From a virus: a stretch of DNA of 33,561 nt. The notes under the pieces are model-generated. The model saw nothing but the letters and a program-made list of their open reading frames with translations, was not told where the DNA came from and did no database searches. The DNA lies in IMG/VR virus record IMGVR_UViG_3300047277_000175, positions 1-33,561 of that record; one strand, 5' to 3'. Both the position numbers and the translations under genes were made by a program. Positions 12,614 through 21,369 of this stretch are shown here, piece by piece. Position 1 is the first letter of the stretch. Each line of letters begins with the position of its first letter.

Positions 12614-13901
12614 TGCTTTTCTACCGTTCTTAGAAAACCGTACAGCGCGCAACCACGCGGCGCACGGCGGACGCGGCGGCATGAAATCACATTACTTCGC
12701 AGGCGCATTGATTGAAGAGCATTTATGCACGGGCGGGTTTCGTTCTGTGTGTATTCGTGAGATTCAAAAAACCCTAGGCAGCTCATCTAAGCAGCTGCTA
12801 GAAGACAAACTACGCGAGTTTAAATTAACCCGCGCAGGTCAAGGCTTTAAGGTTTTTAATGACGTTATCCAAACGCCTCAAGATGGCTTAATCCTGTTTC
12901 AAGGGATGCAAGACCATACAGCCGATTCGATAAAATCATTAGAAGGCATGGATTTAGCGTGGGTAGAAGAGGCGCAAACCATTACCGAGCGGTCGTTGAA
13001 TATGTTACGCCCAACAATACGCAAGAAAGGTTCGCGGTTATGGTTTGGCTGGAATCCACGTCGCAAAACCGACGCGGTAGACAAGTTTTTTAGAAGTGCA
13101 GAAACGCCCACTAACTCAATTATTTTAAAAACTGGCTGGCAACATAACCCATGGTGGACAGCAGAATTAGAGCAAGAACGGCTAGACGATTTACGCATTA
13201 ACCCCGATCAATACGATCATATCTGGGAAGGCGGTTATATCTCAGTCGCTAACGGCGCGTACTTTGCCCAGCACTTACAGCAAGCACGGCTTGAAAATCG
13301 CATTGGTAAGGTAAACGTAGACCCACTGCTACGCAAGTATGCCTTTATTGATATTGGCGGCACAGGGGCTAATTCTGACGCTTTTACGATGTGGATAGTG
13401 CAGTTTGTTGGTAAAGAAATCCGCGTGCTGAATTATTACGAAGTCATAGGGCAGCCATTAGCCGCTCATGTGACGTGGTTACGCACTAATGCTTACGACG
13501 ATGCAGTGATTGTATTGCCACACGACGGTCGGCAACACGACAAGGTTTACAAGGTGACTTATGAGTCGTCCTTTAAAGACCTAGGTTTTAACGTGATTGT
13601 CATACCCAACCAAGGCGCGGGTGCGGCAAATATGCGTATCGAAGCAGTACGCGGTTGTTTCCATGACTGTTATTTTGACGAGATTAAATGTGCAGCAGGG
13701 CTTGAGGCTCTAGGCTGGTATCACGAAAAGAAAGACGCAAATAGAAATATCGGTTTAGGTGCGGATCATGATTGGTCTAGTCACGGCGCAGATAGTTTTG
13801 GCTTAATGGCCATCACCAGAAACAAGCTCAGCAAGCCACGCGATACGCGAAAAATAGCGTTAATCAATAACGCCCCTTCTGACTCGATAGCAGGATATTA
13901 A
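12585..13901 (+). CDS. Terminase large subunit, 438 aa
   Basis: DNA-packaging motor with ATPase and nuclease domains. A Walker A-like GGRGGMKS lies at residues 28-35; Walker B-like LEGMDLAWVEEAQT near 125; LWFGWNPRRKTD is the typical coupling segment of PBSX/P22-type large terminases. The nuclease half starts near residue 250 with YAFIDIGGTGANSDAF, and later acidic residues occur in PHDGRQHDK and GADHDWSSHGADSF. It resembles the Terminase_3 type, not Mu gp28. The start is TTG 12585, preceded by GAGAGG inside the small-subunit gene; a later start would remove sequence just before Walker A. Confidence 0.88.
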   Translation: MSKLQIPTADAFLPFLENRTARNHAAHGGRGGMKSHYFAGALIEEHLCTGGFRSVCIREIQKTLGSSSKQLLEDKLREFKLTRAGQGFKVFNDVIQTPQDGLILFQGMQDHTADSIKSLEGMDLAWVEEAQTITERSLNMLRPTIRKKGSRLWFGWNPRRKTDAVDKFFRSAETPTNSIILKTGWQHNPWWTAELEQERLDDLRINPDQYDHIWEGGYISVANGAYFAQHLQQARLENRIGKVNVDPLLRKYAFIDIGGTGANSDAFTMWIVQFVGKEIRVLNYYEVIGQPLAAHVTWLRTNAYDDAVIVLPHDGRQHDKVYKVTYESSFKDLGFNVIVIPNQGAGAANMRIEAVRGCFHDCYFDEIKCAAGLEALGWYHEKKDANRNIGLGADHDWSSHGADSFGLMAITRNKLSKPRDTRKIALINNAPSDSIAGY

Positions 13902-13904
13902 GCA

Positions 13905-16118
13905 ATGTTTGACGAATTTGAGCAGGAAGACAGCCCCGAAGAAGAAGCCAAGGAATTACTGGAGGCACTGGGTGAACGCTTGCAAAAACTGGCAAATGAA
14001 CAGATTGCTATTCGTGAGGTCGTGCAGACCCGCTGGTTAGATGATTTAGATCAATACATGGGGCGTTATGACTCAGAAACACTGGCAAGGCTAGAGCAGT
14101 CAGGCGGTTCTAAGGCGTTTGTGAACATTACCCGCCCTAAGACCTTGCAAGCAGAGTCACGCTTAGCGGATATGCTGTTGCCGACGGATGATAAGAATTG
14201 GGCAATACAACTCACGCCAGTTCCTGAGTTTCACGCCGCGCTGAATAATCACCGTGTTGTGTCGAACGATGAACAAGGCAATCCTGTCACTGTGGCACAA
14301 ATCGCCATGAAAGAAATGCGCAAACCTTGCTTAGCAATGGAAAGCGAGATAGACGACCAACTGACAGAATGTAACTACCACCGCACCGCCCGCGAAGTGA
14401 TCCATGATGCTTGCCTATTCGGCACGGGCATTATTAAAGCCCCTGTGATTGTCGAAAAAGTCACTAAGAAATGGCAGAAGCTACAGGGCGCGGTGCATGA
14501 ATTAACTGCTAATAGTCAGTTTGTACCCAGTGCAGAGCGGGTAGAGGTGTGGAATTTTTTTCCCGATATGGCAGCGCACCACATTGATGATTGCGAGTTT
14601 GTCTTAGAACGGCGTTATGTCAGCAAGTCACAGTTGCTAAAACTGGCTAAAAACCCTGCTTACGATAGTGCGGCAATTAAAAAAGTCATTAGTGAGAAGC
14701 GCAATTACGAAGCCAATAACAGCGGCACGCACATATCACGCCTGAGAGATTCATCGGATTTAAACATCTCGCTTAATAAAAATCGTTTTGAGCTATGGGA
14801 ATACTGGGGCGCGATTAGTAGCGAAGATTTAAGCGCGTGCGGGCATGATGTTGATGATATGGGTGAGCATAACGCGGTGGTATGTTTCATTAACGGCGTG
14901 GTGATTAAAGGCGATTTAAACGCCGATGAAACAGGCGATAACCCGTATTCGATGTTTATTTATGAAAAAGACGACTCAAGTATTTTTGGCTTAGGTGTGC
15001 CGTTTTTACTGAGAAATGAACAGCGTATCGCTAATGCAGCGTGGCGAATGGCACTGGATAACGCGGCTTTAACTACAGGGCCACAAATTATTGTTAATCG
15101 TGAGCTTGTCATTCCGTCGGATGGAAATTGGGATTTAAAGCCTAAAAAAGTGTGGTGGTTAAATTCAGAAGTGGGCAGTGTGCGTGACGTGTTTGCCACG
15201 CATGACATTAACGGGCATCAAGCCGAATTGATTAATTTATACGAACTTGCCAAGGGAATGGCAGACGACGTGACGAATATGCCATTAATCGCACAAGGCG
15301 ATTCAAACGCCGCGCCTGATACAGCTACAGGTACGTCTATGCTGATGAACGCGGCAAATGCGACACTAAGGCGCGTGGTGAAGTATTTTGACGACAATAT
15401 CACCGAGCCAGTCATTACCCGCTTCTATAACTGGAATATGCAAAATAGCGACAAGGAAGCGATTAAAGGAGACTTTAATGTTGATGCTAGGGGTAGCAGT
15501 GCCTTATTGGTTAAAGAGACTCAGAATCACGCCCTGCTTAATTTATTGAGTATATCTGAGAGTCCTACTTACTCGCCATTAACTAAACACGCTGAATTGT
15601 ATCGAAAAGCGGTACAGGCGCAGCACATTAACGCGGACGACGTGATTAAGACTGACGAAGAAATAGCCGCCGATGCGCAGAAACCAGATCCGCAACAACA
15701 GCAATTAGCACAATTGCAAATTGAAAAACTGACTGAAGAAGTCGCAAATCTAAAATTAACAGGCAACAAAATCATTGCCGATACTGCCGTGCAGAATGTT
15801 GACGCGCTCTTCGGATCAATGAATACCGCCGAGAAAGTCGCGCTAATGCCAGAAATAGCAATTATGGGCGATGAAATCAGCAAATCAGCAGGATTTATTG
15901 ACCATGATGGCGGGTCAATTGTTACACCACAATCACCACCCACAGAACAACAGGAGGCACAAAATGGCAGCGAGCAAAGGCAAGAGCAAGAGCAAAACCC
16001 CACCGAAACCGAAATGCTAGGCAATCAGGTGGAGGTACTACCACCGCCTGAACAAAACACCCACCCACAATTTCCACCTAATCCAGATGTTGGGATGATG
16101 GCGGGGATTGATAGTTAA
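13905..16118 (+). CDS. Podovirus-type portal protein, 737 aa
   Basis: Twelve-fold ring at the packaging vertex, joining head and tail. Length is close to the P22 portal (725 aa) and far above Mu gp29. Features: an N-terminal helix with RWLDDLDQYMGRYDSETLAR; RPKTLQAESRLADMLLPTDD, a typical portal clip/wing start; IHDACLFGTGIIKAP; a domain with EVWNFFPDMAA; QRIANAAWRMALDNAALTTG, likely crown/stem helices; MADDVTNMPLIAQGDSNAAP; and a Gln/Pro-rich C-terminus (from about 650) like the long barrel of P22-type portals, though probably disordered. It starts three bases after the terminase stop. Confidence 0.88.
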   Translation: MFDEFEQEDSPEEEAKELLEALGERLQKLANEQIAIREVVQTRWLDDLDQYMGRYDSETLARLEQSGGSKAFVNITRPKTLQAESRLADMLLPTDDKNWAIQLTPVPEFHAALNNHRVVSNDEQGNPVTVAQIAMKEMRKPCLAMESEIDDQLTECNYHRTAREVIHDACLFGTGIIKAPVIVEKVTKKWQKLQGAVHELTANSQFVPSAERVEVWNFFPDMAAHHIDDCEFVLERRYVSKSQLLKLAKNPAYDSAAIKKVISEKRNYEANNSGTHISRLRDSSDLNISLNKNRFELWEYWGAISSEDLSACGHDVDDMGEHNAVVCFINGVVIKGDLNADETGDNPYSMFIYEKDDSSIFGLGVPFLLRNEQRIANAAWRMALDNAALTTGPQIIVNRELVIPSDGNWDLKPKKVWWLNSEVGSVRDVFATHDINGHQAELINLYELAKGMADDVTNMPLIAQGDSNAAPDTATGTSMLMNAANATLRRVVKYFDDNITEPVITRFYNWNMQNSDKEAIKGDFNVDARGSSALLVKETQNHALLNLLSISESPTYSPLTKHAELYRKAVQAQHINADDVIKTDEEIAADAQKPDPQQQQLAQLQIEKLTEEVANLKLTGNKIIADTAVQNVDALFGSMNTAEKVALMPEIAIMGDEISKSAGFIDHDGGSIVTPQSPPTEQQEAQNGSEQRQEQEQNPTETEMLGNQVEVLPPPEQNTHPQFPPNPDVGMMAGIDS

Positions 16119-16144
16119 AAACTGTCCAGACGACTGGACAGTTT
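16119..16144 (+). terminator. Perfect hairpin after the portal gene
   Basis: aaactgtccag (16119-16129) and ctggacagttt (16134-16144) pair perfectly over 11 bases around ACGA. Only a short T run follows, so it may be a processing or attenuation site that sets portal to capsid ratio, not a full terminator. Confidence 0.6.
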
Positions 16145-16155
16145 AGAGAGCGCGA

Positions 16156-16359
16156 ATGATAGAGAAAAGCTCGCAAACGTGGGAGACCGTGAGTACAGAG
16201 CTGGACAAAGAAGCCGAGCGCGTACAGAAGCTGATTTTAGCGCGTGGTTTCTCGCACGATGAAAGCAATTATTGCCGTGGTTATCATGCGGCATTGTTGA
16301 AAATTAAGGCACTGGAAAATCCAGTGGTTACTGAAAAAGTTATACCAATCCAGTATTAG
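16156..16359 (+). CDS. Small hypothetical protein between portal and scaffold, 67 aa
   Basis: A helical, charged 67-residue product with a C-R-G-Y-H-A-A-L pattern (NYCRGYHAALLKIKALE) that recurs in small proteins at this site in podoviruses with N4-gp56 capsids. TAGAGAG lies upstream of ATG 16156. Role unknown; assembly or minor structural roles are possible. Confidence 0.6.
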   Translation: MIEKSSQTWETVSTELDKEAERVQKLILARGFSHDESNYCRGYHAALLKIKALENPVVTEKVIPIQY

Positions 16360-16368
16360 GAGGCGAAT

Positions 16369-17124
16369 GTGGATGAAGTTGTTAATGATTATGTTGATAA
16401 GCCCAGCTTTGAGACGGGCTTTAATGAATCGGTAGAGTCTACTGCCGATATTAAGCAAGATGATAGTGATAATGCTGTCATTGTTGCTGATAAGCCAGAA
16501 CCCGAAGGCGATGTTAAAGCCGATGTGGTTGTTAAGGTAGAAGAACCCGTTAGCAAGCAAGAGCCAGATAAGGTAATTGCTGAAAAAGAATCGGCTGATT
16601 TTGATAGTTTACAGCAAGATTTAAACACGGCTTATGAGTCACTAACCGCTGATATTGCTGATAAGTATGAGCGCGGTGAACTGACTTACAAAGACGCGCA
16701 GGTGCAGCAAGCGCAGTTAAATACGCGCTATCAAGCCGAGGCTGGAAAATTAACCGCTCAGTCAGCAACTGCCCAGCAAGCGCAGGCTAAAACAGAAAGC
16801 GACTGGCAAAGCACACAAGATGCTTTTTTTGCGGATAACGCTGATTTTAAAGACCCGATTATTCACGGTGCGTTAGCGGCCGCGTTGACTGAGTTGTATA
16901 AAGACCCTGCCAATGCGAGCAAAACACAAGGCGCATTGTTTCAAGAGGCGATTGCACAAGTGAGTAGCAAGCTGGGAATGAGTGTTGCATCCTCAGAAAA
17001 AGCTGACGATTTAACCAAAAAACGCCAAGGGCGCTTAGCGGGCAATGTGTCTGTTAAAAGTTCTGGTAACACAGTGCAGCAAAAGGCTAAAGGCTTTGAT
17101 GCTGGATTTAATGCGAAAGACTAG
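16369..17124 (+). CDS. Probable scaffolding protein, 251 aa
   Basis: Located directly before the major capsid gene, where podovirus scaffolds lie. Very acidic and Val/Asp/Lys-rich for about 85 residues (NDYVDKPSFETGFNESVEST and on), then a helical region (DLNTAYESLTADIADKYERG; QVQQAQLNTRYQAEAGKL) and a basic C-terminus ending KGFDAGFNAKD. Low hydrophobicity, high charge and helicity fit an internal scaffold. The start is GTG 16369 with AGGAGG five bases upstream; the ATG at 16367 is in another frame. Not proven by homology I can state. Confidence 0.65.
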   Translation: MDEVVNDYVDKPSFETGFNESVESTADIKQDDSDNAVIVADKPEPEGDVKADVVVKVEEPVSKQEPDKVIAEKESADFDSLQQDLNTAYESLTADIADKYERGELTYKDAQVQQAQLNTRYQAEAGKLTAQSATAQQAQAKTESDWQSTQDAFFADNADFKDPIIHGALAAALTELYKDPANASKTQGALFQEAIAQVSSKLGMSVASSEKADDLTKKRQGRLAGNVSVKSSGNTVQQKAKGFDAGFNAKD

Positions 17125-17136
17125 GAGTAGTTGACT

Positions 17137-18144
17137 ATGGTAGCCACAGTTTACGGTGACATTAGTTTAGAAGACGCGGGATACATGGTTAGAAAAATGC
17201 TTGACCATGCCAACCCCGAATTGGTTTTAACGCTGTTTGGGCAGTCAGAAGAATTGCCCGAAGACAGTAACGACACAGTGATTTTTACCCGAGCCGTGCC
17301 GTTTGCAGTATCGACAGCCCCATTGGTTGAGGGCGTAACACCCTCTTCTCAAAAACTGACGTATGAACGGGTAAAAACAAAAATTGAGCAGTATGGCAAC
17401 TGGGTAGAAATTACCGACAAAGCCGAAGATTTAGCCAAGAACCCACGCAAAGCGTTAGACGTTACGCAGATGTTATTGGGTGAGCAAGCGGGTAAAACCG
17501 TGGAGATGGTGACGTATGGCAAAGTTAAGGCGGGTACAAATGTATTTTATGACACCAACACTCACGCCAGCCGCGCTGCCGTCGATTCAAAAATCACTAA
17601 AACACGCTTGCGTGCTGTGGTGCGGTCGTTAAAAGCCAATCTAGCCAGCTTTGTCACGCAGATGGTCTCAGCGTCGCCAAACTACAAAACTGAACCACTA
17701 GCTCCTGCTTTTATCGGCTTGGTGCATACCGACGCAGAAAACGATATTCGCGAGTTAGCAGGTTTTGCCCCTGTTGAGTTGTATGCGAAACAAGGCGTAG
17801 CAGTACATCCGTATGAAATCGGCAAGGTGGAAAATATCCGCATTATTTGTTCGCCGATGTTAGAGCCGTTTATTGGTGCGGGTGCAAGTGTGGGCAGTAC
17901 AGGCATGGTAGGCACAACTAACATTGATGTTTATCCGATGTTAATTTTTGGCAAGAACGCTTACGGCACTATTCCGTTGAAAGGCAAGAATGCGATTGTG
18001 CCAAAAGTGTTGGCAGCCGATAGACCTGATAAGTCCGATCCATTAGGTCAACGTGGCAGTGCAAGCTGGAAAGCCTATCATGCAGCCGCAATTTTAAATG
18101 AATTGTGGATTGCACGGCTTGAAATCGCAGTAACGGCAATTTAA
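17137..18144 (+). CDS. Major capsid protein, N4-gp56 family, 335 aa
   Basis: Shell protein with HK97-type fold. Family marks: MVRKMLDHANPELVLTLFGQ near the N-terminus, the strand run PEDSNDTVIFTRAVPFAV, EQYGNWVEITDKAEDLAKNP, FIGLVHTDAENDIREL, and the C-terminal DPLGQRGSASWKAYHAAAIL followed by NELWIARLEIA, a signature of N4-gp56-like capsids of podoviruses. ATG 17137 is chosen (AGGAG nine bases upstream) over TTG 17131. It is unrelated to Mu gp34, so the head genes have a different origin from the early genes. Confidence 0.9.
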   Translation: MVATVYGDISLEDAGYMVRKMLDHANPELVLTLFGQSEELPEDSNDTVIFTRAVPFAVSTAPLVEGVTPSSQKLTYERVKTKIEQYGNWVEITDKAEDLAKNPRKALDVTQMLLGEQAGKTVEMVTYGKVKAGTNVFYDTNTHASRAAVDSKITKTRLRAVVRSLKANLASFVTQMVSASPNYKTEPLAPAFIGLVHTDAENDIRELAGFAPVELYAKQGVAVHPYEIGKVENIRIICSPMLEPFIGAGASVGSTGMVGTTNIDVYPMLIFGKNAYGTIPLKGKNAIVPKVLAADRPDKSDPLGQRGSASWKAYHAAAILNELWIARLEIAVTAI

Positions 18145-18189
18145 CGTAAAGCCGTGAGCAATCGCGGCTTGCAAATTTAGGAGGGATTT

Positions 18190-18621
18190 ATGACTTTACC
18201 ATTAGCAGGCAGACTTGCTTTATCCAATGGCAAGATTGCAGAAGGCACGAACGCGACGACTATTCAAACCGCCGCCGCCACTGATTATGCGATTAACGAA
18301 CAACTGTATTCCAAGGCGATTACTGACAATATCGCCTTGACAGCGTGTGCAGTGCAGGCGATAGGTACAACAGCGATGTATTCATTGTTTATGAATGCAG
18401 CGGGTACTGTGACTACAGTCAAAGGCACGGAACAAAAAACAGGCACTAAACAGCCGTTATCATGGGGCGTACAGCCTGCCGATACGGTGATGTTTGGGGC
18501 TATCAAGGTTGTTAATGCCACCAATACATTTACCGCTGGCACAACGGATTTATCCGCTTCAGGCGTAACAGCAACTTATTACAACGTGATGGCACAACCA
18601 TCATTTACCTTACAGGCTTAA
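18190..18621 (+). CDS. Probable head decoration or minor capsid protein, 143 aa
   Basis: Ala/Thr/Val-rich, beta-strand-prone protein directly after the capsid gene, with TAGGAGGG in front of its ATG. Place and composition fit a decoration or stabilisation protein. No motif is diagnostic; the opening LPLAGRLALSNGKIAEGTN resembles outer shell proteins only in style. Function by position. Confidence 0.55.
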   Translation: MTLPLAGRLALSNGKIAEGTNATTIQTAAATDYAINEQLYSKAITDNIALTACAVQAIGTTAMYSLFMNAAGTVTTVKGTEQKTGTKQPLSWGVQPADTVMFGAIKVVNATNTFTAGTTDLSASGVTATYYNVMAQPSFTLQA

Positions 18622-18625
18622 GATT

Positions 18626-18904
18626 ATGGCTGACAAAGACAAGCTAACAAGCCCCGAAGACACGGTCGTTAAATCCGACAAAGTTACCATTATTGTCCAC
18701 AAAGACCCCAACGACCCTACGTCATTGGTGGTCAACGGCGCGGTGAATGGCGTTAATTACTCGATTAAGCGGGGCGTTAAAGTTGAAGTGTCAAGAGCGA
18801 TTCTTGAGTCATTAGAAAACGCTAAAGGTACAGCTTATTATCAAAATGGCGATGAAATGCAGGAAAACGATATTTCCTCTTATCCCATTAGTGTATTTAC
18901 ATAG
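18626..18904 (+). CDS. Hypothetical structural protein, 92 aa
   Basis: A small protein with strands around DKVTIIVHKDPNDPTSLVVN and a helix RAILESLENAKGTAYYQN. It lies between the decoration-like protein and the adaptor, a site usually held by small head proteins in N4-gp56 podoviruses. No family recognised. Spacing to its neighbours is four and two bases. Confidence 0.6.
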   Translation: MADKDKLTSPEDTVVKSDKVTIIVHKDPNDPTSLVVNGAVNGVNYSIKRGVKVEVSRAILESLENAKGTAYYQNGDEMQENDISSYPISVFT

Positions 18905-18906
18905 TC

Positions 18907-19533
18907 ATGACTAAGCCAGAGTTGTTAGCGTTGTTTCGTGTGGCGGCTAATGATGTAACTACGCCTTATCTATCATCTGACACAGCAGTTAATGGCTGGA
19001 TAACGGAATCCGAAAGAGAAGGTGCGGAACGAGCATTATATTTACGCACAGGAAACGCGCACAACGTGGCGGTGGCGGCAGGAACGGCTGATTATACGAT
19101 TAGCAGCAGTATTATTTTTATTGACCGCGCCAAGCTGAGCGGCGAACGTTTACCGCTTAAGCAGTCAACGCGGGAAGAGTTGGATTATTGGCGCGGTGAC
19201 TGGGAGCTGGAAACAGGAACGCCCGCGCTGTTTATTATCGATGGTGCTGTGATGACGCTTTACCCAAAGCCTAACGCGGCATTTACCTTGCAATTGGGCG
19301 GCTCACGCCGTCCAGAAGCAAGCATGGAAACACCCGCGCATTTGCATGAAAATCTATTGTACTGGGTGTTATATCGACACTACTCAGTGCCTGATACGGA
19401 TAGCATCAACGCAGGAAGCGCGGCTTTTAATTTAAAGCTATTTGAAAGCGTGTTTGGGCATAAACGTAATGCGTCATTTGATAATGCGTGGCGCAATAGG
19501 TCTAAAAATAACCACGAAAGCAGTCAATTTTAA
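18907..19533 (+). CDS. Head-tail adaptor protein (DUF6682-like), 208 aa
   Basis: Adaptor that binds below the portal ring. Pattern: helical start TKPELLALFRVAANDVTTPY, NGWITESEREGAERALYLRT, a beta region (TADYTISSSIIFIDRAKLSG), then PALFIIDGAVMTLYPKPNAA and a C-terminal helix with HENLLYWVLYRHYSVPDTDS. These features fit the phage adaptor family found next to N4-gp56 capsids. Start ATG 18907 follows the previous stop by two bases, has no Shine-Dalgarno site and carries AGTC directly before ATG. Confidence 0.75.
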   Translation: MTKPELLALFRVAANDVTTPYLSSDTAVNGWITESEREGAERALYLRTGNAHNVAVAAGTADYTISSSIIFIDRAKLSGERLPLKQSTREELDYWRGDWELETGTPALFIIDGAVMTLYPKPNAAFTLQLGGSRRPEASMETPAHLHENLLYWVLYRHYSVPDTDSINAGSAAFNLKLFESVFGHKRNASFDNAWRNRSKNNHESSQF

Positions 19534-19545
19534 GGGGCGGGGAAA

Positions 19546-20004
19546 ATGAGTGAGTTACTAAATTACGATATTGAAAGCGGCGTGGCAAATGCAGGAGAAG
19601 ACTCTTTTTATCAGCGTGGTAGACGCAGCACAGGAGCGGCGTTAGTTGAAATAGTTGACTCAAGTGGCAGTCCTATTGCTGGTGGCAACGCATCATTATC
19701 TGTAGGCGTAACTGCTAGAGTCTGCGTTAGTCATCCAGATATTACTGTACCAATAACCACAGGTGTTACGCTCGCCAGTTTATGTGCAGGCGGTATTATC
19801 CCTGTTGGAGCTGTAACCGCTGAGATACAAGCTCAGAATGGCGTAGTGCGTTATAGACTTGATGCGTCTACTGTTACACCGACAACTGGCAAGCGTATTA
19901 ATGTTGACGAAAATTGTGTAATTGATTCAGTTTTAGCTAGTGTTAGAGTTGTTGCAGAAACTGCTGCCGTTACTTGTAGTGTTGCGTTCTTTGATAGGGT
20001 GTAA
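19546..20004 (+). CDS. Beta-rich structural protein, 152 aa
   Basis: Preceded by GGGGCGGGG-like purines. Mostly beta strands with Gly/Ala/Val/Thr: SLSVGVTARVCVSHPDITVP, LCAGGIIPVGAVTAEIQAQN, and a C-terminal VRVVAETAAVTCSVAFFDRV. Probably a tail or head-surface protein next to the fibre gene. No named family recognised. Confidence 0.55.
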   Translation: MSELLNYDIESGVANAGEDSFYQRGRRSTGAALVEIVDSSGSPIAGGNASLSVGVTARVCVSHPDITVPITTGVTLASLCAGGIIPVGAVTAEIQAQNGVVRYRLDASTVTPTTGKRINVDENCVIDSVLASVRVVAETAAVTCSVAFFDRV

Positions 20005-20007
20005 GTC

Positions 20008-21360
20008 ATGAAACGCTTACCGCGTAACTGTCGTTTGCGGCAAATACCTCAAATTATATGGACTAACCGACCAGACTTTTATGCACCATTAACTCATTCA
20101 CTTGCCTTAGCTAAAGGCAAAGGTGTAGCTACATTTACCCGTTCGACTACTGCTACTTGTTGGTGTTATCTTGAAAATGCGGTTAGTGGTGCTAGTCAAG
20201 TATTACAGGTTATCCCTAGCGGTATTCCTAGATTTGAGGGTGCTAGATTTATAGCATCTAATAATACTTGGAGTAACTTGCTGGCTGATGGTTCAGTAAT
20301 ACCCGAAGCTACTTTGAAAGGGGTAATGATTGAGGTTGCTAGCACGAATTTAGTTTTGCAGAGCAAAGCATTTAGTAATGGTAGCTGGGTAAAAGAAGCC
20401 AGTAGCATATCTGCAAATGCGGTTACAGCACCAGATGGTACATTAACAGCCGATAGGTTGATTGAAGCCGCAACAACCCAAGAACATAGGGCTTATCAAT
20501 ATATTACGTTGTCAGCAAGCACGGCATATACCGTATCTATTTTCGTAAAAGCATCTGGTAGAACCAGTATATTTTCAAAGGTTGCAACAAAAAATGAAAC
20601 GTATGGTGGTGTTGTCTTTAATTTATCTACTGTAACAGCTACAGGACAGGGGGCTGGGTTAATAGCAGGCTCAGCAGGAATTATAGCCCTTGGCGGTGGG
20701 TGGTATCGCTGTAGCTACTCAGTAAATTCAGGAATTGGGTCGACATCTACTTACATTACAGTTCAGCCTACTATTGGTGAATCTATTTCTTATACGGGTG
20801 ATGGAACGTCTGGCGTATATATTTGGGGAGCGCAACTCGAAGCAATCTCTTTCGCTTCCTCATACATACCCACAACCACAGCCACAGTTACCCGTAATGC
20901 TGATGTTTTAACTTTCCCTAGTGCTGGCAATGTGATTGATTCGTCTGTAACTGTGTTGATGGAAGCTACACCTGCTTTTAACATTCCGAGTAGCTCAACT
21001 GGTGGATACGGTAATAATTACTTACTAGATTTTGGTATTAGTAATGGGGTAGTGGCAAAAAATGGCTCTGGTATGTTTAGTTTTGATGGTACAAATACCG
21101 TAAATACACCTGCTTGGATACCCCTTAAAAACACCTCTTATAAAATTGGTTCTCGCTATGGTTCTACTGGTCAAAGAAACTTCTTAAATGGCGTAGCTGG
21201 AACTAATGGAAGTTTTGACGGTTCTATAAACTCAAGGACGAATATGACTATCGGTGGCTATGGTGGAGGAGCTGGCTATAACTGGGGTGGAACGATTAAG
21301 AACTTGAAGATTTACAAAAAAGCCCTAACCGATGCTCAGATACAGCAACAAACAACCTAA
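20008..21360 (+). CDS. Fibre/adhesin with carbohydrate-binding head-spike-like domain, 450 aa
   Basis: Residues about 130-300 follow the pattern of phage head-fibre and spike carbohydrate-binding domains: APDGTLTADRLIEAATTQEH, SASTAYTVSIFVKASGRTSI, LGGGWYRCSYSV, GVYIWGAQLEAISFASSYIP, then TVTRNADVLTFP. The C-terminal ~140 residues look like a lectin/concanavalin-type sandwich (IKNLKIYKKALTDAQIQQQT at the end). Function: host surface recognition. The base use is more T-rich than in the capsid genes, as if the cassette was exchanged. It lies between adaptor and stabilisation-type genes. Confidence 0.75.
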   Translation: MKRLPRNCRLRQIPQIIWTNRPDFYAPLTHSLALAKGKGVATFTRSTTATCWCYLENAVSGASQVLQVIPSGIPRFEGARFIASNNTWSNLLADGSVIPEATLKGVMIEVASTNLVLQSKAFSNGSWVKEASSISANAVTAPDGTLTADRLIEAATTQEHRAYQYITLSASTAYTVSIFVKASGRTSIFSKVATKNETYGGVVFNLSTVTATGQGAGLIAGSAGIIALGGGWYRCSYSVNSGIGSTSTYITVQPTIGESISYTGDGTSGVYIWGAQLEAISFASSYIPTTTATVTRNADVLTFPSAGNVIDSSVTVLMEATPAFNIPSSSTGGYGNNYLLDFGISNGVVAKNGSGMFSFDGTNTVNTPAWIPLKNTSYKIGSRYGSTGQRNFLNGVAGTNGSFDGSINSRTNMTIGGYGGGAGYNWGGTIKNLKIYKKALTDAQIQQQTT

Positions 21361-21369
21361 GGAAAACAA

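Noticed and set aside
16119-16144. Attachment site or tRNA-like structure
   Set aside because: A simple hairpin only; no cloverleaf, and a transposable phage needs no att site.
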